Shown here: positions 1-10,465 of the stretch, piece after piece | Layout of the letters: each line of letters opens with the position of its first letter | Position numbering within the stretch: the first letter of the stretch is position 1 | From: Lucinisca nassula | Lineage: Eukaryota; Mollusca; Bivalvia; Lucinida; Lucinidae | Direction: 5' to 3' | Assembly (NCBI GenBank): GCA_963580285.1 | Contig: OY757015.1 | Span: forward strand, 148,922,082 to 148,986,081 | Length of the DNA stretch: 64,000 nt | The notes under the pieces: generated by a model | Told to the model about the DNA's origin: nothing | Databases searched by the model: none | Seen by the model: only the letters and a program-made list of their open reading frames with translations | Translations under genes and position numbers: made by a program

Positions 1-1071
1 ACATTTAAGTGGACAAAGTTTTCCCTGAAAAAATCCAAATTGCGCTTAAAAGTGACGAGATCTTGACCAAAATTCGTACGTTTCTATCTACTAACTTTGA
101 CTGCAATGAAAGTAGTATAGACTCTGCATGCAATAAATTTGAGAACATTGTTATCGCTGCTGCAGAAAAATGTTTAGGAAGGAAAAATTAACTAGTTCAA
201 ACAAAAACAAAAGTAAAAAGTGGTATGATGACGAACTATATCTAAAACGCAGAGACTTAAATCACAAGGCAAACAAAATGTACAGTATACAGAACCCTCC
301 AACAAAACAATCAGGAATTCCTACTTCAAATGTTATAGACAATATCGTAAACTTGTGAAATACAGAAAGAAAAAATTCAGTAAAGCTGTTATCTCACAGG
401 TAGATGAATTAGAAACTTAAGATCCAAAAACATATTGGAAACTTGTAAACTCCTTGAAAGAAGATTCACTCTCAGAAGGTCCAGAAGAGTCCACTAAATC
501 AGGCACTTGGTTTAGTGCTCTGGATTATGTCATCAAGGACAAAGAAATCTATGATAATATCAGTAAGCTTCACAACAACAAAGCCTCTGGTTTAGATACA
601 ATTGAAAAAGAATTGTTGAAACAGGGTAAGGCAGAACTTCTTCCGTGTTTAACCAAGTTGTTCAATTTTATTCTATCATCGGGGATTTAGCCTTCTTCCT
701 GGGCAACTGGTTGTATCACTTCTTTTTTTAAAACAGGAGAATCAACTCAGACTACAAATTACAGAGGAACAACTATCACGCCTATTGTTGGTAAATTATT
801 TACCTGCATTCTGACTACCAGATTAGATGAATATCTTAAAGAAAACCAATTAATCAGTGAAACACAAATTGGTTTCACAAAGCATACCAGAACGCAAGAC
901 CATCTGTTTCTTCTTAAAAGGCATACTGACAAATTTATAAGTAAAACTGGTGGAAGACTGTACACGTTTTATAGATTTTAAAAAAGGCGCTTGATTTAGT
1001 GATTCATCTAGGTATTAAATTGATATTAATTAAAACAAATGAACATAAATGGTAAATTCTAAGAAGTAATA

Positions 1072-2412
1072 CGAGGACTGTTCAAATATGAATGCAAGTA
1101 GAACGTTTTCTCATGCACTAATGCGAAAATCACCTGGAAATAAATATCACAGCGTAGAATAACACTGTACCTATACATTGATACCAAACCTGTTAAAATC
1201 CGTACACTTTAGCCATGTATATCGTTCAGTAAACACTGTCTACTCTTGTATACTAATACAAAACATGGTTGGAAGAAGGTCAGAGTACGCCGTTGAAATA
1301 CGGTCCTATATTAAGAATCTTTGTATTCTCGGTATACGGTGCAAAGAAATTTTTGATGAAATATGTTCGGTTTATGGGCATAATGAAATGTCTTTTCCGA
1401 CAGTTTTTCGTTGGTGTAAGAAATTCAGCTGTGGGCTAAGCTCAAAGGAAGATGCACCACATGATCGTCGGCCGAAAAGAGCAACATCTGCCAAGATGGT
1501 TGCTAGAGTGAAACAAATAGTTGCTACCGATGCACGATACACAACCAGGCAAATAGCTAGTATGGTTGGCATCTCATTAGGAGCAGCTCATACAATTCTG
1601 AAACGGGATTTGAAAATGAGAAAGATCTGTGCTAGATGGATTCCCCATCTGTTGACAGATGAGCAGAAAAAGACACGCATTCAGTGCGCCAAGAAGTTGC
1701 TTAAAAAGTTTCCCAATTACAATGCACGGTCTTTCGCTAATGTCGTCACAGTTGACGAGACATGGGTTCACTTTTTTGAGCCAAAACGAAAGATTCAGAA
1801 CAAAATATGGGCAACAAAGTATTGCAAAAGACCATGCATTGCAAAGCAGACCATGAGTGTCAAGAAGGTAATGTATGCCATATTCTTTTCAAATCAGAGC
1901 CCTGCTATTCAGGTTGCTGTGCCTAAAGGCAAATCTGTAAATGCGAAGTTTTACAAGAATAAAGTTCTTCGAAAATTGAAGAAATATTTCAATGAACGAA
2001 GACCCGCAACTGGTTTGGCCAATGTCAGAGTGCTACATGAAAATGCGTCATCGCACAAGGCGTTCATTGTGCAAGACTATCTGAAGCAGGAAAAGGTTGT
2101 TGAACTCCCTCACCCCCCGTATTCCCCTGACCTTGCCCCGTGTGACTTTTTTTTTGTTCCCGCGGCTGGAAAAAATACCTTCTGGTCGAAAATTTGTACA
2201 GCGCAAACACCTCGGTTCTGCAATATTCCAATGCCTTCATAGTATACCTCGAAAAGACTACAAAAATGCATTCAATGATTGGATCAGAAGACTGAACGTT
2301 TGTATATCTGTTAAAGGGGGATACTTTGAGGGGACAAAATAATTTTTTCATCGAAATCTATCACGGAATCATTTTTATGTGCTTAGTTGCATTCATATTT
2401 GAACAGTCCTCG
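1072..2412 (+). mobile_element. mariner-family DNA transposon with 26-bp inverted ends and TA target duplication
   Basis: The two ends, 1072-1097 and 2387-2412, are perfect inverted repeats of 26 bp beginning CGAGGACTGTTCAAATAT. They are flanked by TA at 1070-1071 and 2413-2414, the Tc1/mariner target duplication. The 1341-bp element sits inside LINE-A and splits its RT between the FKKALD-like block and the ADD block. It carries one transposase gene (1265-2342), which is frameshifted. Identical ends suggest a fairly recent insertion relative to the decayed host LINE. Confidence 0.95.
1265..2342 (+). pseudogene. mariner transposase, one frameshift, second catalytic Asp replaced by Glu
   Basis: Starting at the ATG at 1265 the protein has the mariner N-terminal helix-turn-helix half (residues about 1-115, MVGRRSEYAVEIRSYIKNL onward) and a DDE/D catalytic half. 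First catalytic Asp is D164 in TVDETW. The second position is E259 in LHENASSHK, where mariners have HDNA. The third is D294 in LAPCDFFF. The 34-residue spacing between the second and third positions matches the D34D mariner signature. A run of nine T (2147-2155) appears to carry a 1-nt indel; reading continues in another frame through RLEKIPSGRKF to the stop at 2340-2342. In active mariners this enzyme excises and inserts the element in the nucleus. The frameshift, and probably the Asp-to-Glu change, make this copy inactive. Confidence 0.9.
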
Positions 2413-2632
2413 TAAACAGTTTGTATTCGAAAAAATGTCAGAGATAGATGTTCGTTAAGGGCATGTTTTAAGTCCCAATTTATTTAAAATCAATTATCTT
2501 CCCAATTACTTGTCAAACTGTTTGCGTCCAGTTAATGTTAATGGGAAAACTGTTGAATGTTTAATGTGTGCTGACGATGCCGTTCTGTTCTGCTGAAGGA
2601 TTACAGCAAAGAATTAATGGACTTCAAAATTT

Positions 2633-3777
2633 ATGATAAAAATTTATGATAAACGCGATGACTTTGATTTTGAGATTGTAAATTTTCCTTTTTTGGATGG
2701 TGATGTTCCTCGTGCGCCATCCTATGGCGTTTATATTTCGCAATTAATTCGATTTGCTAGAGTGTGTAGTCATATAACTGACTTCAACACTCATAATAAA
2801 TTATTAACGGCTAAACTCCTTAATCAGGGTTATCGGTACCATAAACTACGCAAAGCCTTTTCAAAATTTTATAGACGCCATTCTGATTTAATTTCAAAAT
2901 TCAATATTGGACTTAAATCTCTTCTGCAACAAGGTCTATCGGAACCCGAATTTTATGGTGACTTAGTATATAAATTCAGAAAAATATATAACCGCAATGA
3001 CTTCAGCACCCAATTTCGTAAAACCATTCTTCGATATAAAAAGAGTGTGTACAACATGGATGTTATACGACAGACTGCATGCATGGTAGTTAACCCAATC
3101 ACGGTTGGCAACTTTGCTTCCCTCTTTTATTGCACGCCGGTGGGTCAGGCCTCAGATTCTATGACGGCTCCAACGTTAAGGCTTATTGAGAATTAGAGAG
3201 ATCTAATTCAAGGTAATGTTGGTTGGTGCCTGATGCTCTGTCTTTGGTCGGGCCCATCGGAGTCTAACTGTTGGTTTTCTTTTGCTCCAGCATTTCAGTG
3301 GTTTCTTGCTGTCGAGTCCTCACCGTTTTCTCACCTCTGTGGTTCTTTGATTTTTTGTGTTCACAGAGATGTTGCACTGATAAAATAGGAGGCCTTCATG
3401 CGGACTGATCAAATTATTTGTCTAAATCGCGACGGAAGTAAGGGCGAGGATTGTGGCCACGTAAAATCGATTTAAGTCCCCCCCCCCCAGTGGAAATCTT
3501 TCCACTGACCGTTCCAAGGCGGTTCTTCTGTGGCGGTTTATTTATGTTGTTGTTTGTTACTTACTGTGTGTATCACTTGTGTCTTTTTATTTTGGATGTA
3601 CATATGGCCATTTTGTGGGAAAGTAACTGTCCTTATGGCCTTCCTTTGTTTAGGTTTCCATTATGGTCTGGTCGCTTAATGTTTGTGTTTCTTTCCCTTT
3701 GGTGTCTTTGATGGGTGGAGTAAGTTAATTGTATCGATTCCTGATCTTTGTTTTACTTCTACTTTTCATACATATTG
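2633..3777 (+). mobile_element. Element B copy 1, short retroelement inserted in LINE-A
   Basis: LINE-A coding sequence stops near 2630 (block GLQQRINGLQN) and resumes near 3778 (NKSGRLFKE). Between them lies a unit with an open reading frame (2636-3196), a poly-C stretch at 3479-3489 and a 3' region ending CCTGATCTTTGTTTTACTTC at about 3751-3770. The same 3' region recurs at 4597-4985, 36943-37110 and, for its last 27 nt, 40676-40702. The repeated 3' ends with variable 5' truncation suggest target-primed retrotransposition. Exact edges are uncertain by about 20 bp. Confidence 0.7.
2636..3196 (+). pseudogene. Element B conserved C-terminal polypeptide, copy 1
   Basis: An open stretch of about 185 codons begins IYDKRDDFDFEIV and contains SYGVYISQLIRFARV, KAFSKFYRRHSDLISKFN and QGLSEPEFYGDLVYKFRKI, ending PTLRLIEN before TAG at 3194-3196. 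Copy 2 (about 4151-4575) is clearly homologous over about 140 residues. From memory, this module follows reverse-transcriptase domains in invertebrate retroelements, but I cannot name the family. There is no credible own start codon: the frame simply opens at the element's 5' border, so this is probably a truncated C-terminal fragment rather than a functional gene. Confidence 0.6.
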
Positions 3778-4150
3778 CCAAGATTGGTATTTGGACATAA
3801 TAAGTCAGGTAGGTTGTTCAAGGAAATGTTGTCTTTCGGACATGATAATCTAATCTAGACTGTGTTTAGCATTATCTTGGAGTGTATTTTTCTGCAAGCG
3901 GGGTATTTAATTATATGGCCAGTTAAATATGTTAATAAAGCAAGAAAGGCTCCTTTCAAATTAACAAAATTAGTTACTCCATCGGAACCATCCATTATAA
4001 CAAGTATGCCTCTTTATGATCATTTGATTAAGCCAATTCTTTTATATGGCTCTGGAATTGTGGGAGTTTTTGGAACTATCCCAACAGCTTTTAGAAAAGG
4101 TGATAACTTGAAATTTGAAACCATATACAAAAAATGCATGCCTGATAAAT

Positions 4151-4575
4151 CTAAAACTGGGTTTGCTTCCTGCAAAATTTGTGATAAACACGATGATTTT
4201 GATTTTGAGATTGTAAATGTTCCTTTCTCGGATGGTATTGTTCCTCGTGCGACATCATATGGCGTTTATATTTCGCAATTGATTCGATTTGCCAGAGTGT
4301 CTAATTATGTAACTGACTTCAACACTCTTAATAAATTGTTAACTGCTTCACTTCTTAATCAGGGTTATCGGCATCATAAACTACGCAAAGCCTTTTCAAA
4401 ATTTTATAGACGCCATTCCGATTTAATTTCAAAATTCAATATTGGACTTAAATCTCTTCTGCAACAAGGTCTATCGGAACCCGAATTTTATGGTGACTCG
4501 GTATATAAATTCAGAAAAATATATGCTTGCAATGACTTCAGCACCAAATTTCGTAAACTCATTCTTCGATATTAA
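4151..4575 (+). pseudogene. Element B conserved C-terminal polypeptide, copy 2
   Basis: About 140 codons align with 2636-3060: DFDFEIVNVPFSDG, SYGVYISQLIRFARV, HKLRKAFSKFYRRHSDL, LSEPEFYGDSVYKFRKIY. The frame ends at TAA 4573-4575, just before the internal deletion of this copy. Its frame happens to be fused to the upstream LINE-A reading (from 3862), which is a chance read-through rather than a real fusion protein. Confidence 0.55.
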
Positions 4576-4990
4576 AAAGATTGGGTACAACATGTTTCAT
4601 CTCTGTGGTTGTTTGATTTTTGTGTTCTCAGAGATGTTGCACTGATGAGTAAAGAGGTCTTAAATCATTTGTCTGAATCGCGACGGAAGTAAGGGCGAGG
4701 ATTGCGGTCGCCTAAATTCGATTTAAGCCCCCACTCACCCACCCAAGTGGAATTCGTTCCAATGCGGTTCTTCTGTCGCGATTTATTTTTGTTATGGTTT
4801 GTCTTTGAGTGTGTGTATCGCTTATATTTTTTGTTCTGGATAGCCAAATGACCATTTTGTGGGAAAGTAACTGTCATTTTGGCTTTACACTATTAATGTT
4901 TTCATTAGGGTCTAGTTATTTCATGTCTGATGGGAACTGTGGGTGAAAATTGTATCGGTTCCTGATCATTGCCTTCACTTTTATTTTTCT
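4165..4990 (+). mobile_element. Element B copy 2, inserted in LINE-A with an internal deletion
   Basis: This copy starts at the same internal point as copy 1 (a KICDKHDDFDF match) and ends in the same 3' region (about 4846-4985). It lacks roughly 285 bp present in copy 1: the text jumps from ACAACATG at about 4586-4593 directly to CTCTGTGGTTG. LINE-A is interrupted at MPDKSKTGF and resumes near 5000, placing the two element B insertions about 370 bp apart in the original LINE. Confidence 0.7.
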
Positions 4991-5896
4991 TAAAAAAAAT
5001 TGACTGTTATGTCAGAGACAGGTCGTTTTCCAATCCACTTTTTTCTATTATTACTTCAGTTGTTAGATATTTATATAGGTTGGAAAACTCCTCAAGTCGA
5101 CAGCTCAATGATGTTTATTTGTGCTCAAAAGCTATGCACCAAGAAGGTTTTCAGTCCTGACATCCATCTGCTGTATACATTCTTCAGATGTTTGGTCTAA
5201 ATTTAACTTCGTTTCGAAATCTAACGTTAAGTGAATTAGAAATAGTGTTAAAAGAATATTAATCAATCAATATATGGCATACTGGAATCAAGAAAGAGAT
5301 ATCAATATTGTTTCCGGCAAACTTGACTTTTATTTCTGTTTGAAAGAAAATTTTGTTTAGAACCTTATTTGTCTGTATATAGTTTTCATCACAGAAAAGC
5401 TTTAAGCAAATTACGAATTAGTGCACACAATCTAAGAATAGTAACAGAAAGGTATAATATACAAAAACACCTACCCAGATAACAAAGAATATGTATTCAT
5501 TGTAAACTTAATAAATGTTTTAAAGTGAATGTCATTTTAACACAATATACCCTATATGATATAGAAAAAAATATTTCATTTTCAAGACAGACATTAACAG
5601 ACAAATATTGTAACTTCTCTTCGCTTAATGGTTATGGTAAAGGTATTTGGTTACAACTTCAAGAGAACCGTGAAATATTAATGAATTTAGCATCAGATGT
5701 TTGACTGCTGTCGACAAAAGAAGGAAAACATAGACAAAGTTATTTTCAGACCATTGACATTCCTAAAGCCTATTGTTCATTGTATGTGTGTTGTTCTATT
5801 AGTCTGTCATGATTGTTTTTTTCCACAATCATATTTTGTATTTTTATCTACCCGAAAGGGTCCATGATTTGGAAATAAAATATATTCTATTCTAAA

Positions 5897-6310
5897 ATAG
5901 TATTTGGCATTCCAACAGATGACCTTATCCCCCTAATTAGGAGTCGCAGAAAACATCACTCTTTGATATTTCAGGTGGCATCTGCAATTACTGACATCTA
6001 CTAAGGATTCTTATTCCCTCAGACAACTAGAGATTGGAATGCCCTTCCAGATTCGATTATTTCATCCGCGGAATGTGCTTAGGATAATGTAGCGAAGTTT
6101 ACTTCTTTGGCGAGGGCTAGGGACTAACTATACTTTCCACAGGTCCTGGTGAATGGATGTCATTTGACGTGTGACTATACATGTCTTTATATCATTTTGT
6201 CATTGTATATTGTACTGTCTTATTGTTTTGTCTAATGTGATGTATTTCACTGTGTTCAGAGGTAGAATTTGCCTCATCAGCCGTCTTAGAACACACAAAC
6301 AATAACATTT
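5897..6310 (+). mobile_element. LINE-C (CR1/L2-like) 3' fragment
   Basis: The conserved LINE C-terminus reads FPQTTRDWNALPDSIISSAE around 6020-6085 and VAKFTSLARARD near 6090-6126, followed by a 3' UTR containing GTCATTTGACGTGTGAC. It matches the 3' part of the copy at 17382-18440. It begins immediately after the LINE-A tail and ends near a TATC microsatellite. Confidence 0.75.
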
Positions 6311-6320
6311 CTCAAATATG

Positions 6321-6322
<2 letters not shown>

Positions 6323-6379
<57 letters not shown>
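6323..6379. repeat. (TATC)n microsatellite
   Basis: About 14 uninterrupted TATC units, directly downstream of the LINE-C 3' end. Confidence 0.97.
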
Positions 6380-6380
<1 letters not shown>

Positions 6381-6589
6381 CTTATACTGAGTCGGTCACA
6401 TTTGGCCATTACCTCAGTTGAATGGGTGGCTAAATCCAGAATTTAGCTAAAAAAAGTCACTGGATGAGTCCTTAAATCTATTTACAATCTGAATAATAGA
6501 GGTATCCTAAAACGCATACCTCCGAGTCTCAATCTTACACTGTACTGGCTTTGAACTCTTCTGCGGTCTTGGAATTCACCGCAGAAGAG

Positions 6590-7690
6590 GAAAGACTATG
6601 CCATTGAGGAATAGTTCCAGGAAAGAAAGATTTTTTTCAGGGCATCGCTATAAGACTGGTACCTACGATATTGTGAGTTGTTTACTTTTGATGCCGTTGT
6701 TTGGGTTGACGCTGTTACAGGGGTCCAGTACCTATCTTTATTAATATACAGTGTATCAGAGTGTATCTTATAGAAGATGATTAAAGAGGACTGCTCACGA
6801 CAGGCCTCTAGGGATGGCCACTCTTGCTCAATGAGCAGGTCACCGACACTACTTCTGTTTCGCCATTGCTGACAGCGAGCAGCTGTCCTCTGCACCTTCT
6901 CCACCGGCCGGTCTCGGTAGCTCAGTCGAATGCGCGTCAGACTGGTGATCAGGAGGACGTGGGTTCGACACCGGGGTCGGCAACATTCTTTCGTGGAGAT
7001 TGATCATGAAATCTTTTCTACGGTGATTATCTCCCTTCCGATGATTCAAGAAGGGCAGTTGTCAGTTTCTGGCGAAAGAATGTGCACTGTACTGGTTAAC
7101 AGCTTACGTATAAGCCTGCCCAGGAAAAGTGTGGATAGGTAAACTGACCTGCTCATAAATGACCTAAAATAGGGATGACTGGGCCGTTAAACTCCAAAAC
7201 ACACAAACACGCAACTTCTCCACCTGCTGAATCTGAGTTTTAACGTAGGGATGCCAAATGGGTGATGCATATTAAAGTTGTGGGCGAACCAATGTTTTAT
7301 ATGCAACATCCTTTGTCTACTTAGGTGCAAAGGCCAAATTACGTCTAAGGAATCCAAAAGTCCTAGTTGCTTTAGATGTTACCTCTGAGGTGTGTTGACT
7401 TAATCAATATTGTAAGTGATGGCGATACCAAGATATTTGGCAGATTGAACGTGCTCCACAATTTGCTAGTGAAGTGTATAGTCAAACTTAATTCGCTTGT
7501 CCGGAGGTCGTGACACCCTCGATCATTGAATGTTATTTGGCAACAATGAACTTCATCTGCTAATCGGCCTCCCACTGTGCAAGTCGATCCAGGTCATAAA
7601 GTAAAATAAGACTGTCAGAAGGAGAATATGTGTACCTAATCAGGACACAATCATCAGCATGGCCTGATATTATTATTTGCCCACTCTTCA
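6590..7690 (-). mobile_element. LINE-D reverse-transcriptase fragment, minus strand, split by a SINE
   Basis: Reading the minus strand from 7690: ADDCVLI (RT catalytic block), LDRLAQWEADWQMKF, a degenerate KYLGI-like block, then after the SINE KVQRTAARCQQWRNRSSVGD and WPSLEACREQSSLIIFYKI. This is the usual order of the RT thumb and C-terminal region in CR1/jockey-like LINEs. Several frameshifts are present. The SINE at 6906-7214 interrupts it within the VEKVQR block. Confidence 0.75.
6906..7214 (+). mobile_element. SINE-2, tRNA-headed SINE with 10-bp target duplication
   Basis: The head has pol III promoter-like boxes: GGTAGCTCAGTCGAATG (box A-like) and GGGTTCGACACC (box B). The tail reads GGGCCGTTAAACTCCAAAAC. 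CTTCTCCACC occurs at 6896-6905 and again at 7215-7224, a 10-bp target-site duplication that fixes both ends. It lies inside LINE-D. The same family appears on the minus strand at 34275-34480 and in fragments at 14205-14300 and 30238-30310. Confidence 0.9.
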
Positions 7691-8160
7691 AAAAAGGAGA
7701 TAGGGCTCTTGCTCGTTATTATCGCCCTGTGCCTCTGACTTGTGTTCTGTGTAAATTGCTTGAACATAGTTATAGTCTCCTCAAACATCATGGCCCACTT
7801 GGATGAACAAAAACATTTGTCAGACAGACAACATGCATTTAGGAAAAGGCAACGTTGTGAAACTCAGTTGAACACAGTTATTAATGACCGGGCAAAAATC
7901 TTGGACAAAGGGGGACGGGTAGATACATTTATTCTGGACTTCGAGAAAGCTTTTGACACCCCCACCACATGAACTACTTAAACCTAATTTATTTAGCTAT
8001 GGAATTTCGGGAAGTACTCTCAAATGGATAGATTCCTTTCTTTGCTACAGAAAACAGCGCGTTGTTGTTAATGGCGAATCTTCAGAGTGGGCGCCAGTTT
8101 TGTCTGGAGACCACAAGTGACTGTTCTTGGTCCACTGTTATTCTCCCTGTACATCAATGT
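7640..8160 (+). mobile_element. LINE-C copy 1, RT fragment
   Basis: RT blocks are readable with a few frameshifts: PLFKKGDRALARYYRPV, SDRQHAFRKRQRCETQL, VDTFILDFEKAFDTP, SGSTLKWIDSFLCYRKQR and VVNGESSEWAPVLSG. The canonical block after SG is broken by GACCACAAGTGA, a defect shared with the copy at 17382-17543. LINE homology stops after ACATCAATG at 8151-8159, where module X begins. Confidence 0.8.
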
Positions 8161-8400
8161 GTTGTGCCGTCAGCTCACCTGTATATCAGGTCACGTAAGC
8201 TGAGCTCTGTAAGGGTAGGTGTTGCCACTTGTAGTCGTAGTCGTCTAATGCATTGTACACGTAGCAGATATGCCCAAGAATCTCGTGCCAAGAGTTGGTC
8301 ACATGTTCCGAGGATTTACGGACTTTGCCGGACGTCTTGTTGTTGTCATATCCCTCCTTTTCCGGACTCCTTGGGTCGAAGGTGGATCTACCGGCACAAC
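8161..8400 (-). repeat. Module X copy 1, 240-bp repeat with short inverted ends and a minus-strand ORF
   Basis: Bounded by GTTGTGCCG (8161-8169) and CGGCACAAC (8392-8400). On the minus strand it is open from the edge for about 70 codons, including DPRSPEKEGYDNNKTSGK and NALDDYDYKWQHLPLQSS, to TGA, followed shortly by CAG/GTGAGC, which resembles a splice donor. Copy 2 at 17141-17381 differs at only a few positions and keeps the frame. Function unknown; it could be a captured exon, a small mobile element, or both. Confidence 0.65.
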
Positions 8401-9740
8401 ACTCTCCCCCTATTACAAAAGACTCTAACACGCATTTAAAATAAATGCTAGATTTCAAATGCTAGGAGACTTATTTAATCTAAATAAAATGTTATTAACC
8501 TTAACTAATTAATATAACTTCAAAGACCCCCTACTTTTATTTTTATTGGTTGTAAGATTTAGAATTATAGTCAGAAATGGCCCTTACAGAGACAACTAAT
8601 TATGCGATAAAGAAAGTTTTCAGTCAGCTTCTGTGTGATCATATAGAGATATGGAATACCTTAGGATTAACAAATAGTCAGCTTCTGTGTGATCATATAG
8701 AGATGTGGAATACCTTAGGATTAACAGATAGTCAGACTAAATGAATAGCACGAAAACCACCACCAGAGAACATAATACATGTAGCATTAAACGGAGAATA
8801 TTCCCTTCACATTTACAACATCCAAATTAGTACGCACTAAATAAGATGCACCGCCACTGGACTTTGATTACCTCTGACCAACCATAACTTCCCGAAACAG
8901 GGTTTATTTTATGCATATTTGCCAACCGAAGTCCATCACCGAAACTCAACATGTGGGGATCACTGATGAAACTCAGCTAACCGGAAGCAACCAGGCTGGA
9001 CCAAGAGGAAATGTCCTAATAAGTTCCAGTTCTCTGGAACACTCCCAACTCCCAGAGAACGAACCTTTCCCAAATGACATGAATATTTCTAAAGCTTATA
9101 TTAATATATTGATAGCCCAGCGACAATCCATCTGTAATATTCTACTGCAGTACCTATACATATATACACAAAATTGTACACAGTCGAAAAGCTGTTCCTC
9201 AGACATAGGAACTTCCCTGAATTCTATGATACAAATTATGAATATAGCCACTTCATGCCATAGGCCATATGAGAATTCAGCTCCACACTTACAAGCAAAA
9301 TATAATACAATGTGTATTGCTGAAAAAATATATCAGTGTAAGACCTGAAGACTCGAGACCTTAGGACAGAAAAAACAAGCTGCAACCACTCGTGGCCTAT
9401 ACTAGCACAAAGTGTAGAAAACGACCAATAGTATAGTCAAGATATTGACTAAATATAAAACTTGAAAGACTACTTTAAAGCTAGAAATAGCATTCTCTTA
9501 AGAGCCACTATCATGCACATGCTTTACATCATTTTGTTCATGTACGAATAAGATGAATGATATTTTTCCACTTTTAATATTCATGTGAACCTGATTATTC
9601 ATCAAAGGTTAGCGAACACTGGAGTACCGGGAGAAAAAAACACTTGCCTTTCCAATGCAGAATCTGGCATTCAGCACATAGCCCAGGCGAGGCCAGATCC
9701 ACAATGGTAATTGACCTATAAGGAAAGGTATAGATTGCAA
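8401..9740. other. Unassigned stretch with a 54-bp tandem duplication
   Basis: No gene or known repeat recognised. 8623-8676 is repeated at 8677-8730 (period 54, starting GTCAGCTTCTGTGTGATC) with one or two differences. A 145-codon open frame at 8911-9348 (plus) has composition typical of non-coding AT-rich DNA and no recognisable motif, so it is not called as a gene. Confidence 0.6.
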
Positions 9741-10086
9741 TCAGATTGCAAACAGTGTAGATCCTGATCAGACTACTCATTTTGGGCCTCCGGCACCAAA
9801 TTGGTCAGACAATTATAAAGATAACAAAAATGGCATTGCTTCCTTATTTTACATACATTATATATATAGCAAGCGCATTTCATAGTGAAACCTAAAACAT
9901 GCTCCTACAACATAAATCAGATTGCAAACAGTGTAGATCCTGATCAGACTACTCATTTTGGGCCTCCGGCACCAAATTGGTCAGACAATTATAAAGATAA
10001 CAAAAATGGCATTGCTTCCTTATTTTACATACATTATATATATAGCAAGCGCATTTCATAGTGAATCCTAAAACATGCTCCTACAA
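9741..10086. repeat. 176-bp tandem duplication
   Basis: 9741-9916 and 9917-10086 are almost identical (for example GTGAAACC versus GTGAATCC), both containing GCAAACAGTGTAGATCC from the palindromic MITE core and ending CATGCTCCTACAA. The near-identity implies a recent duplication. Confidence 0.9.
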
Positions 10087-10465
10087 GGAGGGTGCAGCTC
10101 CAAACCACTACAGTGACAATTTACAAGTATCACTTACTGTTATTTAGATTTCAGAACTGCAACAGAAATAAATGAAGGAGTTAGCTTAGCAAACAGTTAT
10201 ATAATTCATGCCAGGGTAGCGAGTCTTAACGAGCTAGCTTACCCTCAACATACCTCATTTTCCTTTCAAGTAACAAGCCACACTTACAATATTTTAGAGG
10301 TTTTTAGAGTCATTGCAAATTAACGCGATGTGTATTCAATGTAAAATGAAGACTGACTGAATCCGAATCCCAAAAATAAACAATCAAACATGTCAAGTCT
10401 TCCGCGAACTGGCTGCATAATACCAAACAGGGTTTAACAGTGGCTATATCATGAATAGCGTGAAA

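Larger units (their letters stand above)
1..5895 (+). mobile_element. LINE-A, degenerate non-LTR retrotransposon with three nested insertions
   Basis: A 5'-incomplete LINE copy runs through the whole interval once three insertions are removed (1072-2412, about 2633-3777, about 4165-4985). Reverse-transcriptase (RT) pieces are visible in order: a pre-RT linker (about 170-360), RT blocks reading NKASGLDTIEKELLKQG (about 580-640) and NYRGTTITPIVGKLFTCIL (about 760-815), an FKKALD-like piece near 980, and after the mariner the catalytic block CADDAVLF (about 2570-2592). The thumb region (YDHLIKPILLYGS) is near 4015-4050 and the C-terminal part resumes near 5000 (SETGRFP). Many stops and frameshifts make it dead. 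The 3' end (5820-5895) carries CCCGAAAGGGTCCATGATT and a tail drifting into ATTCT repeats, also seen at 23860-23918. The order and joins are read from the sequence; the family name is not assigned. Confidence 0.8.

Noticed and set aside
3862..4575. Continuous 237-codon open frame as a fusion protein
   Set aside because: It joins a LINE-A thumb fragment to an inserted element B; the join is an insertion boundary, not a designed fusion.
4442..4645. Overlapping 67-codon frame inside element B
   Set aside because: It is an out-of-frame shadow of the conserved element B polypeptide.
8911..9348. 145-codon plus-strand open frame
   Set aside because: No recognisable motif, composition like the surrounding non-coding DNA, and no splice or promoter support.
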